A stretch of 61,536 nt of DNA from Paraplanobispora siamensis (GCF_016863175.1 NZ_BOOJ01000019.1:1-61536); one strand, 5' to 3'. Shown: positions 42,358 through 50,540, counted from the stretch's first letter. Program-made: numbers and translations. Notes: generated by a model not told the origin, from the sequence alone.

Positions 42358-43623
42358 TCACACGCGTCCCTCGGCGCCGAATCCCGTGTCCGGCCCGGTC
42401 CCGGCCGCCGATCTGACCCCGGACTTGCGGTTGAGGACCACCACGGCCCCGACGAAGGCGAGCACGCCCAGGGCGAGGCCGGCGCCGTACAGCCACAGGA
42501 GGAACGGGTCGGCCCCGGGCGGGGCCGGCTCCTCGGGGAGCGGGCCCCCGCCGAAGTGCCGGCCGTCGGCCACCGGAGGCGGGGACGCGACGCCCGCCAG
42601 CTCCCCGGCCCTGGCCAGCGCCGCCCCGGCGTCCACCACGCCGAACCCGACGTGCTCGTCGTAACCGGCGCCGGGGGTGAAGCCGGCTGTGGAGGTCAGG
42701 GCCCGCGACACCTGCTGCGGCGTCATGTCCGGGTACTTCGCCTTGATGAGCGCGGCCACCCCGGCCACCAGGGCGGTCGCCACGCTCGTCCCGTCGGAGT
42801 TCGCGTACTTCCCGCCGGGGAGCACCACCGGGACCTGCACACCCGGCGCGGAGACCAGGACCGACAGGTTGTCGCTGCTGAAGACCGCGGGCTGGCCGAA
42901 CCGGTCGGCCGCGCCCACCCCGACGACCCCCGGGTATCCGGCCGGGAAGTTCCAGTAGGAGGTCCGGTGGGTCGTGGAGTACTCCTCGCCGCCCTCGTTG
43001 CCCACGGCGGCGATGAGCACCACCCCCTTGGACAGGGCGTAGGAGACCGCCTCGCGTTCGGCGCGGTGCGGGCCGTACGCGCCCAGCGACATGCTGATCA
43101 CCTGCGCCCCGTGGTCGGCGGCGTAGCGGATCGCCCGGGCCACCGGGCTGCCCCGGAGCGTGCGCTGGTCCGCCTCGGGGACGTCCTCGCGCTCCTCGAA
43201 GTTCAGCGGCAGGGACAGGATCCGCGCCTCGGGGGCGACCCCGAGCAGGCCGTCGTCGCCGCCCTTGCCCGCCCCGGCGATGAGGGAGGCCATCGCGGTG
43301 GCGTGGCGCATGCCGGAGAGCCGCTCGTCGCCGGCGGCCTGCGTCCCCATCCCGGGCCCGGGGACGACCCTGCCGCGCAGCTCGGCGACCTCGCCGTCGA
43401 CCTCGCCGTCCACCACGGCCACGGTGACCCCGGCTCCCCGGGTGACCTTCCAGGCCTCCTCGACGTTGAGCGCGTCCAGCACCCACCGCTGCTCGTCCCG
43501 GATCTCGTCCGCGACGGCCGGGGGCGCCGCGGTCACGGAGAGCGCGGTCAGGAACACGGTCAGCAGGACGGCCGGGACCGCCGACGGCGCCTTCCTCCCC
43601 CGTCTCCCCCGCCGGCTCAGCAC
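42358..43623 (-). CDS. Mycosin-like S8 serine protease, cassette 1
   Basis: The 421-aa subtilase has a signal peptide (about 12-38), a catalytic domain with Asp in VAVVDGEVDG, His in GMRHATAMASL, oxyanion Asn in AAVGNEGG and Ser in DGTSVATALVAG, and a C-terminal membrane helix (FLLWLYGAGLALG) with a basic tail. This is the mycosin (MycP) layout of type VII secretion-associated proteases. The Asp and His motifs are less canonical than in the second copy (VVDGEVD instead of DSGVD, RHAT instead of GHGT), so activity or specificity may differ. GTG 43623 has AGGGGA 5 bases upstream and overlaps the partner gene stop as GTGCTGA. Confidence 0.88.
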   Translation of the reverse strand: MLSRRGRRGRKAPSAVPAVLLTVFLTALSVTAAPPAVADEIRDEQRWVLDALNVEEAWKVTRGAGVTVAVVDGEVDGEVAELRGRVVPGPGMGTQAAGDERLSGMRHATAMASLIAGAGKGGDDGLLGVAPEARILSLPLNFEEREDVPEADQRTLRGSPVARAIRYAADHGAQVISMSLGAYGPHRAEREAVSYALSKGVVLIAAVGNEGGEEYSTTHRTSYWNFPAGYPGVVGVGAADRFGQPAVFSSDNLSVLVSAPGVQVPVVLPGGKYANSDGTSVATALVAGVAALIKAKYPDMTPQQVSRALTSTAGFTPGAGYDEHVGFGVVDAGAALARAGELAGVASPPPVADGRHFGGGPLPEEPAPPGADPFLLWLYGAGLALGVLAFVGAVVVLNRKSGVRSAAGTGPDTGFGAEGRV

Positions 43624-44720
43624 ACGTTCCCCTGGGTGCAGCGCGGTACGGCGGGCTCGGCGCCCAGGGCGCGGGCGATGCGACCGGCGACCGCCTGGGC
43701 CGCCGGCCACAGCTCGCTGTGCAGGATCTCCTCCTGGGCCACCGCCTCGCGGGTGCGGCCGTCGGTGTATCCGGCGGTGGAGAAGACGATGTACGGACCG
43801 ACCCCGACCCAGGCGTTGCGCTGGCGCTGGGCCGCTCCGAACAGCTCGGTCGCGGTGCCGGGGAAGGCCACCGGCCGCACTCCGACCCGGTCGTCGGTCG
43901 CCAGCTGCCCGGTCGCCGCCCGGCGCTTGTCGGCGTCCTCCATGACGGCGACGCCCACGGTGATCGCGAAGGTGGACGTCTGGTCGACGTAGGTGGCCCG
44001 CAGCAGGGTGCGGCAGCCGTTCTCGGACAGGATGGCCCCCACCGCGGCGTCCGTCCCGGCCCGGCAGGGGATCTCGGGGGCGATGCCGACCCGGCGGGCG
44101 TACTGCTGGGTGCGGCCGAGGCCGATGTACTCCAGCTCACCGGGGAAGACCAGCGTCGTGGGCCAGGTGTGCCAGCGCCTGGCGATGTCCTCCTGGACGT
44201 AGAGGTTCTGCTCCGCGGCGGTCAGCGGGCGCGCGGCGGTCTCGCGCAGCAGCCCGACGGAGCCGGACAGCACGTCGGTCGTGGCGATGGCCAGGATGGT
44301 CCCCATCAGCAGCAGGAAGATCGTGCGCAGCCGGATGCCCTGCTCGAGCGCCATCACCTCGGCGCGGTCGGCCCCGGGCTGCCTGCGGTTCGCCGCCGGC
44401 CACGGACGGACCCGCGCCCTGCGGGCCCCGGCCGGCGGGGCGGACGCGCGGCGCCTGCGCGTGGCCCCGGGGAGCCCGGTCGCGGAGGACCCGCGGAACG
44501 CGCGTCCCGGCGAGGCGCCCCCCTCGGCGCCCGGTGTCGGCGCGCCCTTGCGCGTCCCGCCCGGCGGCGATCCGCTCCGGGGACTTTCGTCCTGCGACGC
44601 CCCGTTCCCGTCCGGCCCGATCCGCGCGGCGCGCGACCCCGCGGGGGGCCAGCCGCGGGCGCGCGGCGTCGAGGGTTGCAGGCGCCGGCGCGGCTCCTGT
44701 GACCTCCCGGGCTGCGACAT
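43617..44720 (-). CDS. Mycosin-partner membrane protein, cassette 1
   Basis: I know no named family. The 367-aa form has a 120-residue Arg/Pro/Gly-rich N-terminus, one membrane helix (LRTIFLLLMGTILAIATTDVL) and an extracytoplasmic domain. That domain matches the partner at 45963-46685: RWHTWPTTLVFP, ARRVGIAPE, GCRTLLRATYVD, ITVGVA, TELFGAAQRQ and GPYIVFSTAGYTDGR. It has conserved Cys after ARRVGI, in GCR and two at the end (PRCTQGNVC), likely disulfides. ATG 44720 is weakly supported; ATG 44354, just before the helix, is possible. It is coupled to the mycosin by a 7-base overlap. Confidence 0.75.
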   Translation of the reverse strand: MSQPGRSQEPRRRLQPSTPRARGWPPAGSRAARIGPDGNGASQDESPRSGSPPGGTRKGAPTPGAEGGASPGRAFRGSSATGLPGATRRRRASAPPAGARRARVRPWPAANRRQPGADRAEVMALEQGIRLRTIFLLLMGTILAIATTDVLSGSVGLLRETAARPLTAAEQNLYVQEDIARRWHTWPTTLVFPGELEYIGLGRTQQYARRVGIAPEIPCRAGTDAAVGAILSENGCRTLLRATYVDQTSTFAITVGVAVMEDADKRRAATGQLATDDRVGVRPVAFPGTATELFGAAQRQRNAWVGVGPYIVFSTAGYTDGRTREAVAQEEILHSELWPAAQAVAGRIARALGAEPAVPRCTQGNVC

Positions 44721-44769
44721 ACTTCGATGCTACGTCCCGGGAGTCCGACACCCCATATCCGGAGTGTAT

Positions 44770-45969
44770 TTATATCCTCACCCTGCGCACGCGGCGGACG
44801 ATGACCATGATCACCACGAGGGAGACGGCCGCCACGGATCCGGCAGCCACGGCCACCCCTCCGTAGAGGGCGATCCTGCGCTGGTCGCGGTGGACCACCT
44901 GCACCGGTCCGGCCGGTCCGCCCAGCGGGCGGTCGGGGTCCTGGGCGTCGCCCTCGCGGGCGGTGTGGGTGTGCCGGGAGATCCTGGCGGCCTCGGCGAG
45001 CGCCCGGCCGGCGTTGACGATGCCGAACCCCGTACCGGTGTCGTATCCGCCCGCGGGCTTGCGGGTCGCCCCGGCGGTGAGCGCCTGCACGACCAGGGCG
45101 GGCGACATTTTCGGATATTTCGCTTTTATGAGGGCGGCGACCCCGGAGACCAGGGCGGTCGCCTGCGAGGTGCCGCGGCCGACCCAGTACTCGTCGCCGG
45201 GTCCCGCGCCGAGGATGTCCACCCCCGGAGCCGCCACCAGGACCGAGGAGTTGGAGTTGGAGAACGACGCCCGGCGCATGCCCCCGTCGGTCGCCGCGAC
45301 CGAGACCACGCCGGGGAAGGAGGCCGGATAGGAGTACGGGGCGTGCCCGTCGGCGTCCCGCCTGTCCGCCCCGTCGTTGCCCGCCGCCGCGACGAGCACC
45401 ACGCCCTTGGAGATGGCGTGGCGGACCGCCGCACGTTCCTCCCGGGTCGCCAGATCCTTGGAGATCGACATGTTGATCACGTCGGCGCCGCGGTCCACGG
45501 CGTACCTGATGCCCTTGGCCACCACGTTCTCGAACCGCTCGGAGGCGTTGAACTCGCGGAAGCCGGCCTCCTCGTCCTCCAGGATCACCCGTACCGACAG
45601 GATCCTGGCCCTGGGGGCGACCCCGATCACCCCGTCCGCGCCGCCCGGACCGTGTCCGTGCCCGGCGATGAGCGAGGCCATGTAGGTGCCGTGCAGCCGC
45701 AGCGGCTCCACTCCCGGCGGGTTGGCGCCCTCGGTGAAGTCCCGGCCCTCGGCCACCGAGCCCACCAGGTCGCGGTGCACCGCGTCCACCCCGGAGTCGA
45801 GCACCGCGACGGTCACGCCCTCGCCCTCGGAGATCCGCCACGCCTGCGGGAGGCCCAGGGTCTGCAGCACCTGCCGCTGACCTTCGCGGACGTCGTCACC
45901 GTGGGCGGGCGGGGTCAGGGACAGGGCGAGAAGAGCCGCCGGCGCCACGACGGCCAGACGCCTCAGCAC
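44770..45969 (-). CDS. Mycosin-like S8 serine protease, cassette 2
   Basis: The 399-aa subtilase has a signal peptide (1 to about 25, ending PPAHGDD), Asp in VAVLDSGVDAVH, His in RLHGTYMASLIAG, Asn in AAAGNDG and Ser in GRGTSQATALVSG, so a full catalytic set. A C-terminal membrane helix (LYGGVAVAAGSVAAVSLVVIMV) is followed by Arg residues. It is clearly paralogous to 42358-43623 along its whole length. GTG 45969 has GAGGAG 5 bases upstream and overlaps the partner stop codon by 7 bases (GTGCTGA), exactly as in the other cassette. No ESX core genes or WXG100 substrates are in the window. Confidence 0.9.
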   Translation of the reverse strand: MLRRLAVVAPAALLALSLTPPAHGDDVREGQRQVLQTLGLPQAWRISEGEGVTVAVLDSGVDAVHRDLVGSVAEGRDFTEGANPPGVEPLRLHGTYMASLIAGHGHGPGGADGVIGVAPRARILSVRVILEDEEAGFREFNASERFENVVAKGIRYAVDRGADVINMSISKDLATREERAAVRHAISKGVVLVAAAGNDGADRRDADGHAPYSYPASFPGVVSVAATDGGMRRASFSNSNSSVLVAAPGVDILGAGPGDEYWVGRGTSQATALVSGVAALIKAKYPKMSPALVVQALTAGATRKPAGGYDTGTGFGIVNAGRALAEAARISRHTHTAREGDAQDPDRPLGGPAGPVQVVHRDQRRIALYGGVAVAAGSVAAVSLVVIMVIVRRVRRVRI

Positions 45970-46685
45970 CGCCACTCCTCGGAGGAGCAGTCGGGCGGAA
46001 CGGGGGTGGACACGCCGGCGAGGATCTGCGCGGCGATGTCGTCGGCGAAGGCGAACATGGTCGGCCGCTGCTCCCCGGTGGCCTTCGCCGGGCGGCCGTC
46101 CGTCTGACCGATGGTGATCATGACGAGGTACGGCCCGCTCCTGCGAGCCGAGGAGGTCTGCCGCCCCGCCGCGGTGAAGCGGTCGGTGACCGTGCCGCGG
46201 AAGGCCAGCGCCTTGAGCCCCGGCGAGGGGCGCCCGCCCTTGGGCAGCGCCGCCTTGGCCGCGGCGGCGCCCTCGTCGTCGGGGAAGGCGGCGACGCCGA
46301 CGGTGATGACGACGGCCTGGAGCGCGTCCAGATAGGTGGCGCGCAGGATCGCCCTGCACCCCGCCCGCCGCAGGGGCTCCCTCAGCCTGGCGTCCACGGC
46401 CCGGTCGCACCGGGTCTCGGGAGAGATGCCCACCCGGCGAGCCTGCTCCTGGCCGCCCTGCTCGGCGGAGTAGCGGACCCGCGCGGGGAAGATCCGGCCC
46501 GCGGGCCAGACCTGCCAGCGGCGGCCCACCTCCTCGGCGGCCGCCCTGCGCAGTTCCCCCGGGCTCGGGCCCCGGGTGAGCTCTGCTCCCGCGGTGCTCG
46601 CTGCGACTGCGGCCACGACCGCGCAGCTCAGGGTGAGCGCGGACGCCGCCACCAGCGCCGGCCACACCCGGCGCCGGTCCGGCAC
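45963..46685 (-). CDS. Mycosin-partner membrane protein, cassette 2
   Basis: No named family is known to me. The 240-aa protein has a signal anchor (VWPALVAASALTLSCAVVAAVAA), then the same extracytoplasmic domain as the cassette 1 partner: RWQVWPAGRIFP, ARRVGISPETRC, GCRAILRATYLD, VITVGVAAF, DRFTAAGRQ, GPYLVMITIGQTDGR. The four conserved Cys include two at the C-terminus (PPDCSSEEWRC). GTG 46685 was chosen because GGGGTGA lies 5 bases upstream. It is the first gene of the four-gene minus-strand operon and divergent from the membrane protein/wHTH pair. Confidence 0.78.
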   Translation of the reverse strand: MPDRRRVWPALVAASALTLSCAVVAAVAASTAGAELTRGPSPGELRRAAAEEVGRRWQVWPAGRIFPARVRYSAEQGGQEQARRVGISPETRCDRAVDARLREPLRRAGCRAILRATYLDALQAVVITVGVAAFPDDEGAAAAKAALPKGGRPSPGLKALAFRGTVTDRFTAAGRQTSSARRSGPYLVMITIGQTDGRPAKATGEQRPTMFAFADDIAAQILAGVSTPVPPDCSSEEWRC

Positions 46686-46755
46686 GTCGTTCACCCCATC
46701 GACATTAATGCGAGAGAGCGGATGCCACCTCCGATCCACTCCGATCCGATCGCAT

Positions 46756-46795
46756 GGAAAGTACTTGACGCATCGGAAAGTAGAAAGTACTTTCC
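46756..46795 (+). promoter_or_regulatory. SigA-type promoter covered by GGAAAGTA repeats
   Basis: TTGACG (46765-46770) and TACTTT (46788-46793) with a 17-base spacer form a strong promoter for the 46826 gene. The overlaid sites are GGAAAGTACTT (46756-46766, touching -35), GGAAAGTA (46775-46782) and the perfect palindrome GAAAGTACTTTC (46783-46794, covering -10), with GGAAAG again at 46801. The wHTH protein encoded at 47320 is the likely repressor. The sites also lie 70-110 bases upstream of the mycosin operon start codon. Confidence 0.72.
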
Positions 46796-46825
46796 TTATT
46801 GGAAAGCGAAACGGAAGGAGCACCG

Positions 46826-47320
46826 GTGAACGACACCTCCCGCGAGGCCGACCTCTCCCCCGAGGAGGCCGCCCGCGCCCTGTCCGGCATCCGCGCCACC
46901 CAGGCCCGCGCCGTGCGCTCCACCCCCTGGTTCCCCACGTGGTTCGTCATCGGCATCGGCCTGTCCATCACCCTCATCCAGTTCGCCGCCGACCCCCTCA
47001 CCTCGCTGCCCCTGCGGGTCGCGGGCCTCGTCCTGGCGGTGGCCGGCATCACCGGCTGCTCCATCGTGATCGGCCGCAGCGGCAAGATGCGCACGCACAA
47101 GAGCGTCGTCGAGGCCGGGGGCCTGCTCGGATACTTCGTCTGGGTCATCGCGCTCGTCATCTTCGCCGTGGCGCTCGCCCTGGTCCTGGCCGCACTGGAC
47201 ATCCCCTACGCTGCGACCTGGGCCTGCCTGGCGATGACGGCGGTCATGGGCCTCACCGGCCCGATCCTCGCCCGATGGATCTCCCGCCGCATCGCCGACA
47301 AGCTCGAAAGGGGTCGCTGA
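46826..47320 (+). CDS. Four-span membrane protein paired with a wHTH regulator
   Basis: The 164-aa protein has an acidic N-terminal region (SREADLSPEEAARAL) and four hydrophobic helices (about 37-55, 62-83, 100-125, 129-150). A basic cytoplasmic tail ends RRIADKLERGR. The layout matches small membrane proteins found with PadR/wHTH regulators in actinobacteria, whose role is unknown. GTG 46826 has GGAAGGAG 5 bases upstream. The stop codon overlaps the start of the regulator gene (TGATG). Confidence 0.75.
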   Translation: MNDTSREADLSPEEAARALSGIRATQARAVRSTPWFPTWFVIGIGLSITLIQFAADPLTSLPLRVAGLVLAVAGITGCSIVIGRSGKMRTHKSVVEAGGLLGYFVWVIALVIFAVALALVLAALDIPYAATWACLAMTAVMGLTGPILARWISRRIADKLERGR

Positions 47321-47622
47321 TGGGTCTCGACCCGGTCATCCACGCCCCGGTGCGGCTGCAGATCGTCGCCCTGCTGGCCGCCGCGGAGGAGGCCGAGTTC
47401 GCGTTCGTCCGCGACCAGGTCGAGGTGAGCGACTCGGTCCTGTCCAAGCACGCCAGCGCCCTGGAGGCCGCGGGATACGTCGACATCCGCAAGGGATACG
47501 TCGGCAAGCGGCCCAGGACCTGGCTCAAGCTCTCCGCCCGGGGCCGCCAGGCCTACCTCGCCCACGTGGCCGCCCTCCAGGCCATCGTCGCCCGGTCCGG
47601 CCTCCGGCTCACCCCCGAGTGA
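47320..47622 (+). CDS. Winged-helix DNA-binding protein (ArsR/MarR-like, 100 aa)
   Basis: The 100-aa protein is a single winged helix: IHAPVRLQIVALLAAAEEAEF, the recognition helix DSVLSKHASALEAAGYV and the wing IRKGYVGKRPRTWLKLS. The type regulates its own operon in many actinobacteria (winged helix domain following HAPxRL). No metal or redox Cys are present. ATG 47320 overlaps the upstream stop codon and has AAAGGGG 7 bases upstream. GGAAAGTA-type palindromes in the promoter are its likely targets, and the mycosin operon on the other side may share them. Confidence 0.85.
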   Translation: MGLDPVIHAPVRLQIVALLAAAEEAEFAFVRDQVEVSDSVLSKHASALEAAGYVDIRKGYVGKRPRTWLKLSARGRQAYLAHVAALQAIVARSGLRLTPE

Positions 47623-47706
47623 CGCCGCCCCGCCACGCCTTCCCGGCCTCCGGCTCGCCCGGACGACGCCGCCGCCGTACCCGTCCCGACTTCTCCGGGA
47701 AACGCC

Positions 47707-47742
47707 GAACGCCCCGCGGAGCGTGTGCTCCGCGGGGCGTTC
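47707..47742. terminator. 16-bp stem-loop between the wHTH gene and moeZ
   Basis: GAACGCCCCGCGGAGC pairs perfectly with GCTCCGCGGGGCGTTC across GTGT. It lies between convergent genes, 84 bases after one stop and 29 before the other. No long U-tract. Confidence 0.75.
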
Positions 47743-47771
47743 ACGTTCGGCCGGGGTGGGGCGGACCCGCC

Positions 47772-48953
47772 TCAGTAGGTGGGCAGGCTGGGGTCGACCG
47801 TCTTGACCCAGCTCAGCACGCCGCCGCCCACGTGGACCGCGTCGGAGAAGCCGGCGTTCTTGACGATCGCCAGGCACTCGGCGGACCGGGCGCCGGACTT
47901 GCAGTGCAGGACGATCTTCTTGTCCTGCGGGAGCTTCTCCAGGGCCGAGCCGTTGAGGAACTCGCCCTTGGGGATGAGCACGGCGCCGGGGATGGAGACG
48001 ATCTCGTACTCGTTCGGCTCGCGGACGTCGATCACGTAGATGTTCTCGCCCTGGTCCTGCCAGGACTTGAGCTCGGCCGCGGTGATCGTGGAGCCGGAGG
48101 CGGCCTCCTGGGCCTCCTCGGAGACCGCGCCGCAGAACGCCTCGTAGTCGTCCAGGAGCTGGGTGACCGTGGGGTTCTTGCCGCAGAGCACGCACTCGGG
48201 GTCCTTGCGGACCTTGACCGAACGGTAGTTCATCTCCAGGGCGTCGTAGATCATCAGTCGGCCGACCAGCGGCTCGCCGATGCCGGTGAGCAGCTTGATG
48301 GCCTCGTTGACCTGGATCGAGCCGATGGAGGCGCACAGCACGCCGAGCACGCCGCCCTCGGCGCAGGAGGGGACCATGCCGGGCGGCGGGGGCTCGGGGT
48401 ACAGGCAGCGGTAGCAGGGGCCGTGCTCGGCCCAGAAGACGCTGGCCTGGCCGTCGAAGCGGTAGATCGAGCCCCAGACGTACGGCTTGCCGAGCAGGAC
48501 GGCCGCGTCGTTCACCATGTAACGGGTGGCGAAGTTGTCGGTGCCGTCGACGATCAGGTCGTACCGGGAGAAGATCTCCATGACGTTGTCGGTGCTCAGC
48601 GCCTCGTTGTGCACGACCACGTCGATCAGCGGGTTGATCTCCCTGACCGAGGCCGCCGCGCTCTCGGCCTTGGGGCGGCCGACGTCGGACTGGCCGTGGA
48701 TGACCTGACGCTGCAGGTTGGACTCGTCGACGACGTCGAAGTCGATGACGCCCAGGGTGCCCACGCCGGCGGCGGCGAGGTACAGCAGGGCGGGGGAGCC
48801 CAGGCCGCCGGCGCCCACACAGAGCACCTTGGCGTTCTTCAGGCGCTTCTGCCCGGCCATGCCCACGTCGGGAATGATCAGGTGGCGCGAGTAACGGCGC
48901 ACCTCGTCGACGGTCAGCTCGGCTGCCGGCTCTACCAGCGGTGGCAACGACAC
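47772..48953 (-). CDS. moeZ: Adenylyltransferase/sulfurtransferase MoeZ
   Basis: The 393-aa protein has an E1-like adenylation domain (VGAGGLGSPALLYLAAAGVG, about 46-65; DFDVVDESNLQRQ; zinc Cys pairs CYRC and CVLC; active-site loop SCAEGGVLG). A C-terminal rhodanese domain carries the persulfide Cys in HCKSGARS. It activates and thiocarboxylates ubiquitin-like sulfur carriers for molybdopterin, thiamine, cysteine and thio-metabolite synthesis. The terminal LPTY matches the family. It starts with GTG 48953. The position between AdnAB and the TetR/DUF3107 genes matches Rv3206c. Confidence 0.95.
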   Translation of the reverse strand: MSLPPLVEPAAELTVDEVRRYSRHLIIPDVGMAGQKRLKNAKVLCVGAGGLGSPALLYLAAAGVGTLGVIDFDVVDESNLQRQVIHGQSDVGRPKAESAAASVREINPLIDVVVHNEALSTDNVMEIFSRYDLIVDGTDNFATRYMVNDAAVLLGKPYVWGSIYRFDGQASVFWAEHGPCYRCLYPEPPPPGMVPSCAEGGVLGVLCASIGSIQVNEAIKLLTGIGEPLVGRLMIYDALEMNYRSVKVRKDPECVLCGKNPTVTQLLDDYEAFCGAVSEEAQEAASGSTITAAELKSWQDQGENIYVIDVREPNEYEIVSIPGAVLIPKGEFLNGSALEKLPQDKKIVLHCKSGARSAECLAIVKNAGFSDAVHVGGGVLSWVKTVDPSLPTY

Positions 48954-49026
48954 AGTTCTGCTCCCGTTTCAGGGGTCTTGAGGAGTGCGGCTAGCGCACC
49001 CCTCACAACCTAGCCGGGGGCCCCGG

Positions 49027-49950
49027 TCATTCCCCAATCGAGATGGGAGTCGTCTCATATATCAGACGGCGTGCCTCACGAGCCACCCTTTCGGGCACTT
49101 CCATCTGCGCCACGTGCCCGGCGTCGGGCAGCAGCACCAGCCGCACGTGCGGGAACGTCCGCCCGGCCCGGACGGCCGAGCGCGGGTTGACGAGCCGGTC
49201 GCGGCGGCCGTGGATCACCAGCGTGGGCACCTTCACCTGGGCCGCCTGCCGCCAGAGGCTGTCGGCTCCGCGGCTGAAGTACTCCCTGAAGTACTCGGAC
49301 ACGAGCGCGCGGGCCGAGCTGGCCAGCGCCGTCCCGGCGTACGGCAGGTCGTCGCGGCGGCGCAGCTCGTCGGCCGCCTCCCGCAGGCGCACCGGGTGGA
49401 CCCGGCCGAGGTCGGCGTAGCACATGCCGAGGGTGGCGTTGAGCCTGCGCTCGGCGGGCAGGGCCCGCAGCCGTTCGAAGGCCCACTCCCCCAGGCGGGG
49501 CAACGCCGACAGGGCCACCCGGGCGGGGCCGTACCTCGGCAGCAGGTCGGGCAGCGCCGGGGAGACGAGCGTGAGCGAGCGGACCAGCTCGGGCCTGGTG
49601 GCGGCCACCCGGACCGCGACCGCGCCGCCCAGGGAGTTGCCGAACAGGTGGACGGGCCGGTCGGCCACCCTCTCGACGAGCCGGGCGACGGCCCCGGCGT
49701 ACGCGACGATGGAGTAGTCGCCGTCCGGCGGCTCCGGCGAGTATCCGGCGCCCGGAAGGTCGATCGCGTGGCCGGTCACCACGTCGGACAGCTCGCCCAT
49801 CAGGTCGGTCCAGTTGGTCGCCGACCCCGCGAGACCGTGCACGTAGACCGCCGTCTCGGCGGGACCTGACGGGGTCGAGCGCACGTGGACGCGCTGCCCT
49901 CCCAGGTCGACCAGGGTCCCCGGCCAGCACGGAATCGGGTTGTTCCCCAC
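49027..49950 (-). CDS. Alpha/beta hydrolase
   Basis: The 307-aa protein has the alpha/beta hydrolase elements VHGLAGSATNW, nucleophile GNSLGGAVA (Ser about 120), acid in HGRRDRLVNP and catalytic His in PDAGHVAQME. No signal peptide. A cytoplasmic esterase or lipase acting on an unknown ester is expected. GTG 49950 was preferred because GGGAGG lies 4 bases upstream; GTG 49962 would add four residues without a ribosome binding site. It is 73 bases upstream of moeZ on the same strand. Confidence 0.88.
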   Translation of the reverse strand: MGNNPIPCWPGTLVDLGGQRVHVRSTPSGPAETAVYVHGLAGSATNWTDLMGELSDVVTGHAIDLPGAGYSPEPPDGDYSIVAYAGAVARLVERVADRPVHLFGNSLGGAVAVRVAATRPELVRSLTLVSPALPDLLPRYGPARVALSALPRLGEWAFERLRALPAERRLNATLGMCYADLGRVHPVRLREAADELRRRDDLPYAGTALASSARALVSEYFREYFSRGADSLWRQAAQVKVPTLVIHGRRDRLVNPRSAVRAGRTFPHVRLVLLPDAGHVAQMEVPERVAREARRLIYETTPISIGE

Positions 49951-50123
49951 GTGTCCTCCCACGGTTCACTCACTGCTCCGTCCTTATTCCACAAGAGTGA
50001 ACCCGAAGAACCTATGCGTTCGGCATACAGACCGAGCGTCGCCCCACATTGAGCGTCGAATGGTGACATCCAGGACGGAACAGGCTCTTACCTCTCGTAG
50101 GTACCTCTCGAAGGAGTTCCGTC

Positions 50124-50459
50124 ATGCGACTCAAGCGCCTTCTCGTCGCACTCCTCACCGCCGCCCTCGCCGCCGTCGGCACGGTGGTGGCGGGTGTCGC
50201 CCTGGCGAGCCCCGCCCGGGCCGCGGACCTCAACTGCGTCTATCTGGTCAAGCGCACCGCCGCGGTGAAGGCCGATCCCGCCAAGAAGGCCGAGACGACG
50301 GACCGGATCCGCCGGGGGGACCGGACCCTGGGCAGCTGCCGCAAGTACGGCAAGGAGAAGAACTGGCACAAGGTCGTGGGCACCCGCAAGCTCAAGAAGG
50401 GCTACACCCGGCAGCGCAACCTGAAGAGGCTCGGCACGACCAAGCAGTTCGGTCTGTGA
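50124..50459 (+). CDS. Secreted small SH3-like protein 1 (111 aa)
   Basis: A signal peptide (1 to about 34, core LLVALLTAALAAVGTVVAGVAL, cleavage after ARA) precedes a short basic domain. In it CVYLVKRTAAVKADP and a second Cys (LGSCRKYG) flank a beta-rich core ending in KKGYTRQRNLKRLG. The pattern resembles bacterial SH3 (SH3b) modules and is shared with the next two genes. The mature protein is very basic (Lys/Arg about one quarter) and has a probable disulfide. GAAGGAG precedes ATG 50124. Function is unknown; cell-wall binding is a guess. Confidence 0.75.
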   Translation: MRLKRLLVALLTAALAAVGTVVAGVALASPARAADLNCVYLVKRTAAVKADPAKKAETTDRIRRGDRTLGSCRKYGKEKNWHKVVGTRKLKKGYTRQRNLKRLGTTKQFGL

Positions 50460-50511
50460 GCCGGCCGTAGAGGCCTGCGGGTCGGCCTCGGAACGGCCCC
50501 GGAACGGCCCC

Positions 50512-50540
50512 GGAGGGGCGGCCCGCCGGGCCGTCCCTCC
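50512..50540 (+). terminator. Terminator-like stem-loop after SH3-like gene 1
   Basis: GGAGGGGCGGCCC pairs with GGGCCGTCCCTCC (one G-U) across a 3-base loop, 52 bases after the stop codon. A pyrimidine-rich stretch follows. A short direct repeat (CGGAACGGCCC) lies just before it. Confidence 0.65.

Noticed and set aside
42358-46685. Full type VII secretion (ESX) locus
   Set aside because: Mycosins are present, but no EccB, EccC, EccD, EccE or WXG100/PE/PPE-like genes are seen in the window.
49027-49962. Identification of the hydrolase as lipV
   Set aside because: lipV lies in the corresponding mycobacterial region, but the sequence gives only generic hydrolase motifs, so I did not assign the symbol.
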